The notes: generated by a model from the sequence alone, not told the origin. Shown: positions 1-7,390, counted from the first letter of the stretch. The stretch is 64,000 nt of DNA from Clostridium sp. UBA1056 (GCA_002316385.1 DCDL01000016.1:1-64000); one strand, 5' to 3'. Numbers and translations are program-made.

Positions 1-1293
1 GTTGAACTATTATCAAAGAATAAATATGTTCAAAATGTAAGCGAAAAATCAATAACATATTCGAATGAATTTAAAATACATTTTATAGCTGAATCTAAGA
101 AAGGAAAAACATCTAGATTAATCTTCGAAGAAGCTGGTTTTGATATTAGTATTATAGGTGAAAAGCGTTGTGAAGTCGCTGGGGCTAGATGGCGAAAAGC
201 TTTCAAAGATAAGGGCGTATTAGGCTTAGATGATACTAGAAAACATAATAGTGGAGCAAAACTCAAGCGTGAGCTTTCAAAGGATGAAATAATAGCTAGA
301 AAAGATACAGAAATTGAATATCTCAAGGCAGAGGTAGAAATGCTAAAAAAATTAGAGCTATGCGAAAGGCAGGTGAAAAGAAATAAATTAGCAACAACAG
401 ATGCATTTGGATTAATTGAATCTATTGCCGATAGTTCTAGGTTTTCTAATGTTGTTACTCATTTGTGTAAGACAGCTAGTGTATCCCGTTCGGGATATTA
501 TAGCTACTTAAAATGCAATGATAAAAGGAAACAACGCGAAGAAGCAGATATGGTAGTGCGTGATACCATATTAATTGCTTTTAATCATAGAGGCTATAAA
601 AAAGGCTCTCGTTCCATCAAAATGACATTAGAAAATGAATTTAATATAGTCTATAGTAGGAAAAGAATTCAACGCATTATGAAAAAGTATAATATTGTAT
701 GCCCTATAAGATGTGCCAATCCATATAAACGAATTGCGAAAGCAACTAAAGAACATTCAGTAGTTCCTAATCTGCTTAATAGAGAATTGAAGCAAGGAAT
801 TCCAGGTAAAGTACTATTAACAGATATTACTTATCTTCCATATGGTGATAATCATATGGCCTATTTATCGACCATTAAAGATGCTTCAACAAATGAAATA
901 TTAGCATATAATTTATCAGATAAAATCACTCTTGATATAGCTACAGGTACAATTCATAAACTAATGGCTACGCCAGGGTTACATCTAGATAAGGTTGCTT
1001 TTATACATTCTGATCAAGGTGTACATTATACTAGCCCAAAATTCCAACACTTATTAAAGAAATACAAACTTGGACAGTCTATGTCTAGAAGAGGAAACTG
1101 CTGGGACAATGCTCCGCAGGAGTCTTTCTTTGGTCACTTGAAAGATGAGGTTCCCTACAAAAATTGCATTACATTAGATGAACTTCAAATTAGTATAGAT
1201 AACTATATAGACTACTATAACAATTATAGATGTCAATGGAATTTGAAAAAGCTGACTCCCGTACAATACAGGAATCAGCTTTTAGCTGTATAG
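1..1293 (+). CDS. IS3-family transposase (OrfAB in one frame), 5' partial
   Basis: DDE transposase that cuts and joins the ends of the insertion sequence. The frame is open from base 1, so the N terminus is missing. The first ~110 codons are the helix-turn-helix and coiled-coil OrfA part. OrfB starts around the ATG at 340 and carries the rve integrase core with catalytic Asp in LLTDITYL, Asp in HSDQGVHYTS and Glu in NAPQESFFGH, so the catalytic triad is intact. Many IS3 elements join OrfA and OrfB by -1 slippage. Here a run of seven A (346-352) sits at that junction, yet both parts are already in one frame, either a natural fusion or the result of an indel in the A run. Confidence 0.9.
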   Translation, partial: VELLSKNKYVQNVSEKSITYSNEFKIHFIAESKKGKTSRLIFEEAGFDISIIGEKRCEVAGARWRKAFKDKGVLGLDDTRKHNSGAKLKRELSKDEIIARKDTEIEYLKAEVEMLKKLELCERQVKRNKLATTDAFGLIESIADSSRFSNVVTHLCKTASVSRSGYYSYLKCNDKRKQREEADMVVRDTILIAFNHRGYKKGSRSIKMTLENEFNIVYSRKRIQRIMKKYNIVCPIRCANPYKRIAKATKEHSVVPNLLNRELKQGIPGKVLLTDITYLPYGDNHMAYLSTIKDASTNEILAYNLSDKITLDIATGTIHKLMATPGLHLDKVAFIHSDQGVHYTSPKFQHLLKKYKLGQSMSRRGNCWDNAPQESFFGHLKDEVPYKNCITLDELQISIDNYIDYYNNYRCQWNLKKLTPVQYRNQLLAV

Positions 1294-1327
1294 CTCTCTT
1301 TTTAAAATGTCCTTGACATAGGGACCA
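1..1327 (+). mobile_element. IS3-family insertion sequence, right part
   Basis: The transposase reading frame enters from the left edge, and a terminal repeat lies just after it. The 20 bases at 1308-1327 read on the opposite strand as a TG-starting end (TGGTCCCTATGTCAAGGACA), the form expected for an IS3 tip ending in CA. The left end lies outside the window, so the partner repeat and target duplication cannot be checked. Element type is clear from the DDE transposase; the exact boundary is inferred. Confidence 0.8.
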
Positions 1328-1404
1328 CTTTATTAATTCTTGCTACCCTCTTTTTTTATACCTATTTTGTCGAAAACTTTTCCATATAAACTTATAAAAC
1401 ACTA

Positions 1405-1433
1405 TTGACGCTACAACGCCGTAAGTATATAAT
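1405..1433 (+). promoter_or_regulatory. Promoter with internal operator upstream of the RHH gene
   Basis: TTGACG at 1405-1410 and TATAAT at 1428-1433 are separated by 17 bases, a near-consensus vegetative promoter. The spacer holds GACGCTACAACGCC (1407-1420). Its reverse complement matches 12 of 14 bases of the element inside the promoter at 1784-1812. An operator bound by the RHH protein encoded just downstream is inferred. Confidence 0.75.
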
Positions 1434-1466
1434 TAAATTACCGTTAAGGTATAAAGGAGGACTAAC

Positions 1467-1607
1467 ATGAGAAAAAAATTAACAACATATATAGAAGAAG
1501 AAAGTATAAAAGAACTTAAGAAAATAGCACTAGAAAAAGAGTGCAGTGTAAGCGATATACTAGATGAACTTGCAAAGAAATATATAGAGAAAGAAAAAAA
1601 TAAATAA
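1467..1607 (+). CDS. Small ribbon-helix-helix (CopG/Arc-type) regulator
   Basis: A 46-residue protein with a strong AAGGAGG site 8 bases before the ATG. The short beta-strand MRKKLTTYIEEES is followed by two helices (KELKKIALEKE and SVSDILDELAKKYIEKE), the layout of a minimal RHH DNA-binding domain of the kind found in plasmid copy-control and antitoxin proteins. It lies in the prophage-like region, with a terminator 35 bases after its stop. The shared element in its own promoter and in the next promoter suggests it represses both. Family assignment is by pattern only; no specific partner is identified. Confidence 0.7.
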   Translation: MRKKLTTYIEEESIKELKKIALEKECSVSDILDELAKKYIEKEKNK

Positions 1608-1641
1608 GAAGTTAAGAGAAGTGTATAACATATAAAAATTA

Positions 1642-1680
1642 GCTAGTAGAGAGTAAAATCCTTACTAGCCTTTTTCTTTT
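1642..1680 (+). terminator. Rho-independent terminator after the RHH gene
   Basis: GCTAGTA (1642-1648) pairs with TACTAGC (1663-1669) and is followed by CTTTTTCTTTT. The whole hairpin is nearly identical to the one at 10657-10684. Confidence 0.8.
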
Positions 1681-1783
1681 GTATGTACATATACTTGGAG
1701 AATTAATGTAATTAGATTATACACAAAAATATAATATTTAAAACAATTATTTTGATATTTTTAGAAGAAAAGTATAAAAAGTG

Positions 1784-1812
1784 TTGGCGTCTTAGCGTCG
1801 AAGGTGTATAAT
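1784..1812 (+). promoter_or_regulatory. Second promoter carrying the inverted RHH-type operator
   Basis: TTGGCG (1784-1789) and TATAAT (1807-1812) are 17 bases apart. The spacer holds GGCGTCTTAGCGTC (1786-1799), which is the reverse complement, at 12 of 14 positions, of the element in the RHH promoter at 1405-1433. It drives the short transcript that encodes the hydrophobic peptide at 1856-1975. Confidence 0.7.
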
Positions 1813-1855
1813 TAGAGATAGTTAAGGGGGTGATGAAATAAAAAGAAAAAAGAAG

Positions 1856-1975
1856 TTGGATAAAAACCTGAAAATTAAGTTAGTCATTGCAAGGCTCTCA
1901 TTCCTTGGTGCATTGATAAGCTTAATTACAACCTTACTAAAGATTTTCTTTCTTTATATAAGGGCCGGGGGATGA
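1856..1975 (+). CDS. Putative small hydrophobic peptide (39 aa)
   Basis: An open frame of 39 codons from a TTG encodes a basic N terminus followed by a single strongly hydrophobic helix (SFLGALISLITTLLKIFFLY) and a short basic tail. The AAGGGGG site at 1824-1830 is far from the TTG; an in-frame ATA at 1838 would be better spaced, so the start is unsettled. The message folds back on itself: 1848-1864 is complementary to 1986-2003, closing a stem around the frame. A single-helix peptide on an RNA with a long-range stem resembles type I toxin messages, but no antisense RNA has been shown. Unrecognised sequence. Confidence 0.4.
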   Translation: MDKNLKIKLVIARLSFLGALISLITTLLKIFFLYIRAGG

Positions 1976-2062
1976 TAAATCCCCATTTATCCAAACTTCT
2001 TTTATTAAATTTATTAACTATATTATATCATACTAAACTAAAATAAAAAGGGGGTGTTTTAT

Positions 2063-2149
2063 ATGAAAGAGAATAAAAAGATAGAGATTTTACTAACTGT
2101 ATCAGTAATTCTTAACTTAATAACTGCAGCGTTAATTATATTTAAATAG
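2063..2149 (+). CDS. Small single-helix membrane peptide (28 aa)
   Basis: ATG at 2063 preceded by GGGGG at an 8-base spacing. The peptide begins with a charged stretch (MKENKKIE) and then has one hydrophobic segment to the end, so a 28-residue membrane peptide is expected. It is followed closely by the 17-codon frame at 2161, probably on the same message. I do not recognise it; real translation is supported only by the ribosome site and composition. Confidence 0.4.
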   Translation: MKENKKIEILLTVSVILNLITAALIIFK

Positions 2150-2160
2150 GAGATTTGACA

Positions 2161-2214
2161 ATGCAAGAAAATAAAAATAGAGAATATGCAAGTTATTTAA
2201 AGAGCCTAGATTAA
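2161..2214 (+). CDS. Possible 17-aa micro-protein
   Basis: A 17-codon frame (MQENKNREYASYLKSLD) with AGGAG 8 bases upstream. Its last codons form the left arm of the terminator at 2203-2232, so transcription ends as translation ends. Too short to classify; it could also be a leader or chance frame. Confidence 0.3.
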   Translation: MQENKNREYASYLKSLD

Positions 2215-2232
2215 CTCTAGGCTTTTCTTTTA
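2203..2232 (+). terminator. Rho-independent terminator
   Basis: AGCCTAGA (2203-2210) pairs with TCTAGGCT (2216-2223), followed by a T-rich tract. Confidence 0.75.
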
Positions 2233-2237
2233 TTTAA

Positions 2238-2327
2238 CTAGCAATGTATTATCATTATAAATGCAAATATACCAAGTATAGAGCCTATTACTGTAATGGC
2301 CTTTGTTATAGACTTTATTATTTCCAT
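2238..2327 (-). CDS. Small hydrophobic membrane peptide (29 aa)
   Basis: On the minus strand an ATG at 2327 follows GAGGT at good spacing and opens a 29-residue peptide with a hydrophobic segment (VIGSILGIFAFIMIIHC). It faces the cluster of small peptides on the plus strand and ends next to their terminator. Size and composition resemble small phage membrane peptides or type I toxins. Not recognised. Confidence 0.4.
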   Translation of the reverse strand: MEIIKSITKAITVIGSILGIFAFIMIIHC

Positions 2328-2410
2328 ATTATTACCTCATATTATAAATATTGACAGAATATAAATATGTTATACAATACAAATAGAATGTATATTTAGG
2401 GGGATAATTT

Positions 2411-2908
2411 ATGAAAAAAATTATAAGTATATTATTATGTGGAATAATAATATTAGGACTAGTTGGGTGCAAAAATAAAGATGTGGAGTCGACAGTAAAA
2501 GAGCAAGTAATAAAACAATTTGAAGAAGGCATTGATGATTATAAAACTGCATTAAAATACTTTGAGGAAAATGATTATGAGAACCAAATTAAATATTCAG
2601 ACTTAACTTTTAACAAGTTTAGTGATATACTTGATATTACTAAAGATGCTGATGCAACAATGGCAAAGACTAACAATGAAGATTATATCTATTATTATGA
2701 ACATCACTATTCAATGTTACTTGCAGAGATGTATATAGATAATATTAGTGTTCACAGAGGAAAGGTTTTACCTGACGGAGTAGTTATAGTGGGAACTGAG
2801 TACTTAGGCCGTGAGACAGTTGTGGATAGATGGAATGAAAATATAGATGCAATGAATAAAGTGATTAAAGAATACAAAGAGACAAACGATAAGAAAGTTT
2901 CGAAATAG
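2411..2908 (+). CDS. Hypothetical lipoprotein
   Basis: A 165-residue secreted lipoprotein. The signal peptide (residues 1-19) ends in the lipobox LVGC with Cys20 as the lipidated residue. The mature part is highly charged and probably helical (KQFEEGIDDYKTALKYFEEN). Its ATG follows a GGGGGATAATTT ribosome site. It stands alone between the small-peptide cluster and an XRE regulator, with its own terminator, as expected of a prophage cargo gene. I do not recognise a family and no enzymatic motif is visible. Confidence 0.75.
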   Translation: MKKIISILLCGIIILGLVGCKNKDVESTVKEQVIKQFEEGIDDYKTALKYFEENDYENQIKYSDLTFNKFSDILDITKDADATMAKTNNEDYIYYYEHHYSMLLAEMYIDNISVHRGKVLPDGVVIVGTEYLGRETVVDRWNENIDAMNKVIKEYKETNDKKVSK

Positions 2909-2910
2909 TA

Positions 2911-2935
2911 GACTAGGTAAACCTAGTCTTTTTTA
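2911..2935 (+). terminator. Rho-independent terminator of the lipoprotein gene
   Basis: GACTAGG (2911-2917), loop TAAA, CCTAGTC (2922-2928), then TTTTTT. Confidence 0.85.
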
Positions 2936-2987
2936 ATTGAAGGAAATTTATTACAAGTATAGAATAGGATATATTAGAGGTGGTGTT

Positions 2988-3188
2988 ATGGTCAAGAATA
3001 GACTTAAAGAAATCAGAATGAGAGAGTATATGATGGAATCAGGTGAGTTTGCTAAGTATCTAAATATAAGTATAAAAACATATAGTGGATGGGAGAACGG
3101 ACATAGTAAGCCTACTTTAGAAGGTGCTTTAATAATAGCTAATAAATTAAATAAAGATGTTAAAGACATATGGTATTTAGAAGACTAA
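2988..3188 (+). CDS. XRE-family helix-turn-helix regulator
   Basis: A 66-residue DNA-binding protein of the Cro/CI type. The ATG at 2988 is chosen because AGAGG lies 7 bases before it; the frame stays open further upstream without a ribosome site. Residues ~17-55 form the HTH_3 fold (SGEFAKYLNISIKTYSGWENGHSKPTLEGALIIA), with the usual WENG turn in the recognition region. There is no sensor domain. It most likely regulates the surrounding prophage-like genes; the target is unknown. Confidence 0.85.
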   Translation: MVKNRLKEIRMREYMMESGEFAKYLNISIKTYSGWENGHSKPTLEGALIIANKLNKDVKDIWYLED

Positions 3189-3214
3189 TTCTAGATACCT
3201 TTTTATAAAAATAA

Positions 3215-3358
3215 CTATTTAATTTTCTTAAGATCGTCTTCTTTAATTTTAGCCGTTAGTTCATCTTTATATTTATCTATAAATTCAAGTAGCATTTCGG
3301 TTACTAATCTAGAAGTATCTGGGCCCGTGATAACTTCTACTTCCAATTTTTTATTCAT
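3215..3358 (-). CDS. Small protein, paralogue B of a tandem pair (47 aa)
   Basis: A 47-residue protein whose ATG overlaps the stop of the upstream gene, with GAGGAGG before it. It shares the core GPDxSRLxTExLL with its neighbour at 3351-3497 over most of its length, so the two arose by duplication. A short beta strand (KKLEVEVI) precedes one amphipathic helix. No known function; probably a phage-associated factor made together with its paralogue. Confidence 0.6.
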   Translation of the reverse strand: MNKKLEVEVITGPDTSRLVTEMLLEFIDKYKDELTAKIKEDDLKKIK

Positions 3359-3497
3359 ATTTAAGTTCCTCCTCTTTTAAGAGTTGCAAAAACTCTTCTT
3401 TATGTGTATCCAATATTCTCAGTAATGATTCTGTAATTAATCTAGATGAATCAGGTCCCATAGTAACTGTTACGTTTAGTTTTCTTTTTTTCTTCAT
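3351..3497 (-). CDS. Small protein, paralogue A of a tandem pair (48 aa)
   Basis: A 48-residue protein with a GAGGTGA ribosome site just before its ATG. The segment MGPDSSRLITESLLRILD matches the paralogue downstream, and the two frames overlap by 8 bases, so they are translationally coupled. The N terminus is very basic (MKKKRKL). Coupled, near-equal-length paralogues suggest a heteromer, but this is inference. Not a family I recognise. Confidence 0.6.
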   Translation of the reverse strand: MKKKRKLNVTVTMGPDSSRLITESLLRILDTHKEEFLQLLKEEELKYE

Positions 3498-3556
3498 TAT
3501 AAATCACCTCAATTTAAATATTAACAATTAGAAATAGTTTATACTTAAAAATATAT

Positions 3557-3591
3557 CTCCAAAAGTTAGGTTTTTAGATCTACTTTTGGAG
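3557..3591. repeat. Perfect 10-bp inverted repeat upstream of the tandem small genes
   Basis: CTCCAAAAGT (3557-3566) and ACTTTTGGAG (3582-3591) are perfectly complementary. It lies upstream of the minus-strand start at 3497, so it could be an operator, a leader hairpin or a terminator for unseen upstream transcription. The rest of 3498-3769 shows nothing I can name. Confidence 0.55.
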
Positions 3592-3770
3592 TGCATGTCA
3601 TTTAAATTAGCCTTTATACTAATATTTGCATTGAAATATTTATCACATTTTTATCACACAAGTTATAGAATGAACAAGAATGATGAATTATGGTTAAGTC
3701 CGTAAAGTATTGAAAACAGCAAGGTTTAGAATAAATAAGAATTTTATATTTTTATAAAAATGGAATCCAT

Positions 3771-3803
3771 CGGTCGCAGGTTCAAATCCTGTTGGGTGTA
3801 CCA
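3771..3803 (+). other. tRNA 3'-end fragment, probable phage attachment site
   Basis: The segment reads as the T-arm and 3' acceptor end of a tRNA, including the T-loop GCAGGTTCAAATCCTGT and a terminal CCA. The 5' half, with D-arm and anticodon, is absent upstream, where AT-rich sequence without cloverleaf pairing is found. Such fragments are left when an element integrates into a tRNA 3' end. The tyrosine recombinase starts 150 bases away. The tRNA identity is not certain; the end looks like that of an arginine tRNA. Confidence 0.8.
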
Positions 3804-3924
3804 TGAATGTAGTGATATCAACAGTTTCAATGATTGAGATTGTTGGTATTTTTTAATTGTTTTATAAAATGGTGCAACGTTGGTGCAACACAAATAAATT
3901 TAAAATATACATATAAAAAATAAG

Positions 3925-3955
3925 AGACTATCTCATAAATGAGATGGTCTTTTTA
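3925..3955. terminator. Bidirectional hairpin at the integrase 3' end
   Basis: AGACTATCTCAT (3925-3936) pairs with ATGAGATGGTCT (3939-3950) and is flanked by T-rich sequence on both strands. It serves the minus-strand recombinase, whose stop is at 3953-3955. Confidence 0.75.
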
Positions 3956-4957
3956 ATTAAGATTAAGTAGATCATTGAGAGTATTTATAGCTTCATTCTT
4001 GGTATCTTTCATGACATGAGTATATATATTTAAAGTAGTTTGAACATCACTATGCCCTAAAAAGGATTGGACTGTTTTAGGAGCAACTCCTTTTTCAAAT
4101 AATCTTGTTGCGAATGTATGCTTTAAATCATGAATTCTAAAATCGCTAGCTAAGTTACATTTTTTCAGAATTCGCTTAAAAGATTTTCTTACATTGCTTG
4201 AGTTTAAATATACTCCACTTGGAGCACAAAATACTAAATAATGATCAAAATAAATATCTATATTTTCATTTCTATTTAAAAGTTGTTCCTTTCTATGATT
4301 TTGAAGTAAATCTATTAAATTATCAATTAAAGAAACTTCTCTTATAGAGCTAGTTGTTTTAGGCGGTTGCTCTATTATAGTGTAATATCTATTTTCATTT
4401 TTATCGAATGTATAAGTTTCTTTAATTGTTTTAGTTATAGATATTGTTTTTTCTTTTAGATTAATGTCACTCCATCGTAATGTAAGTAGTTCAGCTAATC
4501 TTAAACCAGTGCCTAGAGCAAATATATAAATTAGACTATTATTACTATTTAAAGCCGTATTCATAAATGATTTTTGTTTTTCTATAGTAAATACTCTAAT
4601 AATATCAGAATTATTGATGTTATCATGTTCTTTAGGTAAAGTTATATAAAGACAATGATTCTTTAAAATGTACCCCTCTTTTAAAGCTTGAGATAAAGAG
4701 GACTTTAAACACTTATTAATAGTTTCTATCGGTGAAGATAATTTATTTTTTTCTAAAACTAAGGAATTATAGTATGTTTGAATATGAGATGCCTTTAAAT
4801 CCTTAAGTTTTATAGAGCCAATCGATGAATTAAGTATATAGTTTTTATATAAACCTTCATATCTTTCAAAACTTGATGGGTTAAGGTCATGAATTCGGTA
4901 GGTAAACAGCCAGGTATGAAGACATTGAGATAATGTAATAATATCATCAGTTGGCAA
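3953..4957 (-). CDS. Tyrosine recombinase (phage integrase), 5' end damaged and catalytic Arg replaced
   Basis: Site-specific recombinase next to a tRNA fragment. The 334-residue frame starts only at an internal TTG. In-frame sequence continues upstream to 5134 and encodes a typical Arm-binding N-terminal domain (GYIGYKEDGTVKRKSFTGK), but a stop (5135-5137) precedes it and no ATG, GTG or TTG with a ribosome site is seen. The catalytic domain has the first Arg (TGLRLAELL), the LGHSDVQTT box and the Tyr (LNIYTHV). The second box reads HDLKHTFAT where the family has HDLRHTFAT, so the second catalytic Arg is Lys. Both defects suggest an inactive relic. Confidence 0.85.
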   Translation of the reverse strand: MPTDDIITLSQCLHTWLFTYRIHDLNPSSFERYEGLYKNYILNSSIGSIKLKDLKASHIQTYYNSLVLEKNKLSSPIETINKCLKSSLSQALKEGYILKNHCLYITLPKEHDNINNSDIIRVFTIEKQKSFMNTALNSNNSLIYIFALGTGLRLAELLTLRWSDINLKEKTISITKTIKETYTFDKNENRYYTIIEQPPKTTSSIREVSLIDNLIDLLQNHRKEQLLNRNENIDIYFDHYLVFCAPSGVYLNSSNVRKSFKRILKKCNLASDFRIHDLKHTFATRLFEKGVAPKTVQSFLGHSDVQTTLNIYTHVMKDTKNEAINTLNDLLNLN

Positions 4958-5217
4958 TAAGCCTTTATTATTAAGTGTTCTATATTCTTCAATTTTTTCT
5001 ATTACCTCTTTTTTAGTTTTACCAGTAAAAGATTTTCTTTTTACAGTACCATCTTCTTTATAACCTATGTAACCACTTAAATTTAAAATAGAGCCAGTAC
5101 ACTGAGAATTACATTCATTGCACTGACCCTTTATTCAACAATATAGATTATTCAATTTTTTATAGAATTTGCACTAATGGAGAGTATAGTTCATTTATAC
5201 AATTGAGTTTATTAGTT

Positions 5218-5607
5218 TTATCCAACGATTGGGCATATAGGAACTCTAACCAAAACAAGCTCATTTGTTCTGTTGGTTTCAACGTCAAATACTAAGAATA
5301 TATTATTACCAAATACGAATGAACAAATAAGATTTACTTCTCTTCCAGGTGCTGGAGTTGGAATTTCATTTGGTCCTACTATTCTACAACGACCAACTTG
5401 TGGTATTAATGCTGCTGCTTGAGCAGGTGTTAATCTTATTATAAGCACTTCTTCAATATCTGGCCCTGGAACTTCTACTTCTATTTCAACAAGCAAAACA
5501 AAAACGTTAGGCTCTAATTCAGCAACACATGTTGCTCCAATTGTTACAGGATCGTTGTGACAATTTTGATTCATTAGATCATCACCCATTTTTATATCAT
5601 CACCCAT
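5218..5607 (-). CDS. Hypothetical protein, beta-rich, acidic
   Basis: Up to 129 residues. Three ATGs compete: the first two sit in a tandem duplication of AAAAATGGGTGATGAT, and the third (5574) gives MNQNCHND with GGGTGATG as its ribosome site, so a 118-residue product is likely. The sequence alternates hydrophobic and acidic residues (FVLLVEIEVEVPGPDIEEV) and has Cys near both ends, suggesting a compact beta-sandwich. No signal peptide or membrane segment. I do not recognise the family. It may belong to the element bounded by the recombinase. Confidence 0.6.
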   Translation of the reverse strand: MGDDIKMGDDLMNQNCHNDPVTIGATCVAELEPNVFVLLVEIEVEVPGPDIEEVLIIRLTPAQAAALIPQVGRCRIVGPNEIPTPAPGREVNLICSFVFGNNIFLVFDVETNRTNELVLVRVPICPIVG

Positions 5608-5863
5608 TTTTATATTAGAGACAGGGAGGTTGTCCTTATCTCTAATATATAATATTACATGTTAGAGAAATATGTTACTATCTTTTATACAAAAATGAGA
5701 TTTTTTTATAAATTACTAAGTTTAGAAGTTAATTAGAACTATATATTCTTATTTAAGACCAATTATGAAAAATGAATAATTTCTTAAAATACCACATTAT
5801 CGGAAATTAAGTTATAAGGAATTCTACGTCGCAATTCAAAAAAATTATGAAGGAAGTAAAAAT

Positions 5864-5932
5864 ATGTGTCCAAGATGTGGCAGTGAATTAATTAACGGGC
5901 ATTGTCCAACATGCGGTTACTGTGGTGGATGA
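5864..5932 (+). CDS. Cys4 zinc-ribbon micro-protein (22 aa)
   Basis: ATG at 5864 after GAAGGAAG. The 22-residue product has two CPxCG knuckles, CPRCG and CPTCG, plus a further Cys in the tail (YCGG), so it can bind one zinc ion. It stands about 70 bases ahead of the relic DNA polymerase gene and reads in the same direction, probably as a phage accessory protein. Short, but the paired knuckles and ribosome site make chance unlikely. Confidence 0.55.
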   Translation: MCPRCGSELINGHCPTCGYCGG

Positions 5933-5999
5933 GCGGATTAAATAAAGTCTGTAAGACTAAAAAGACATAAAAATTAAGTTCATAAGCGAGGTGGTATAA

Positions 6000-7390
6000 A
6001 TGTTATTCTATGACTTTGAAGTATTTCCATATGATTGGTTAGTAGTAATTAAAGATACAGAAACAAGAACTACTCATACTATAGTTAATGATGAAGATAA
6101 ACTTAGAGAATTTTATGAAGCTAATAAAAATAACATATGAGTGGGATTTAACTCAAGGAGCTATGACCAGTATATATTAAAAGGTATTATTTTAGGATTA
6201 AGTCCTCAAGAGATTAATACTCATATTGTTGTTCACAATCAGGGTGAATGGTCATTCAGCAAAGCTTTTAATAAAGTTCAACTTTACAACTATGATGTTA
6301 TGACAGATAAATTTAAAGGACTTAAGCAGCTAGAAAGATTCATGGGAAATGATATAAGAGAGACTACAGTTAATTTCAACACTAATAGAAAACTAATACC
6401 TGAGTAAATTGAAGAAGTTATATTCTATTGTAACCATGATGTAGAGCAGACAATGCATGCATTTATGAATAGAAAAGAAGAATATGACAGTCACATGAGC
6501 CTTATAAAAACTTTTAATCTATCTTTAAGTTATATAAATAAAACTAAAGCTCAGTTGTTAGCTATTATTCTTGAAGCAGACAGAGTTCATGATAGAAATG
6601 ATGAATTTGATATTACTATAGTTGATACCTTAAGGCTTAATAAATATATACACATCATGGAATGGTATAAGAACCATATAAATAGAGATTATAAAAAATC
6701 ACTAGATATTGATATAGCAGGAGTGCCTCATACTTTTGGATGGGGAGGACTCCATGGAGCTAGAACTCAATATCAAGGCGAAGGAATATTTATAAACTCA
6801 GATGTGGGAAGTTTCTATCCAGAACTAATGATTGAATATAATTTTCTATCCAGGAATGTAAGACATCCTGAAAAGTATAAAGAAATTAGAGATAAGAGGC
6901 TGGAGTTTAAAAAAGTAGAAGACCCTAGACAATTACCTTATAAGATCGTTTTTAATTCAACTTGTGGAGCTAGTAAAGACCAATATAATAATCTCTATGA
7001 CACTCTACAAGCTAATAATGTATGTATCAATGGACACAATTACTCCTATTGGATTTAATAGAGCATATAGAGTCGCAGACAAGATTTAAATTAATACAAA
7101 GTAATACTGATGATGTTATGTTTAAGCTTAATAGTGAAGATGATATATCAGTTTATGAATCAATATGTAAAGAGTTCGAAGAGCGCTCACATATGAGCTT
7201 AGAGCATGACATTATTAATAAAGTAGTTCAAAAGGATGTTAATAAAAGAGAAAAGTACTTTGAAGAGTCTCTGGAAGAGCTAGAAAGCCTAATTAATAAG
7301 TTAGGAACTGAATATGTAAAACAAAGATTAGGTACTAGAGAGAATTCTGAGAAAGATGTTATTAGACTAATGATGTTAAAGAGAATGTAG
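6000..7390 (+). pseudogene. Phage family-B-like DNA polymerase, broken
   Basis: Remnant of a phage replicative polymerase. An ATG at 6000 after GAGGTGG begins an exonuclease-like start (MLFYDFEVFPYDW). The frame is interrupted by TGA at 6138-6140, where Trp is expected before VGFNSRSYD, and by TAA at 6405-6407 before IEEVIFYCNHD. The palm follows with motif A (DVGSFYPEL) and motif B (KIVFNSTCGASKDQY). An extra two bases near 7034 shift the frame; motif C-like QSNTDDVMFKL is read in the other frame. After QKDVN the frame runs into unrelated sequence, so the C terminus was deleted or fused. Prophage decay is clear. Confidence 0.85.

Noticed and set aside
1838..1858. GTG-ATG start right after the ribosome site at 1824-1830
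   Set aside because: That frame (GTG ATG AAA TAA) stops after three codons; it does not code for the hydrophobic peptide.
6138..6140. TGA read as Trp (recoding) in the phage polymerase
   Set aside because: A TAA and a frameshift in the same gene, and normal stops in all host genes, show simple decay.
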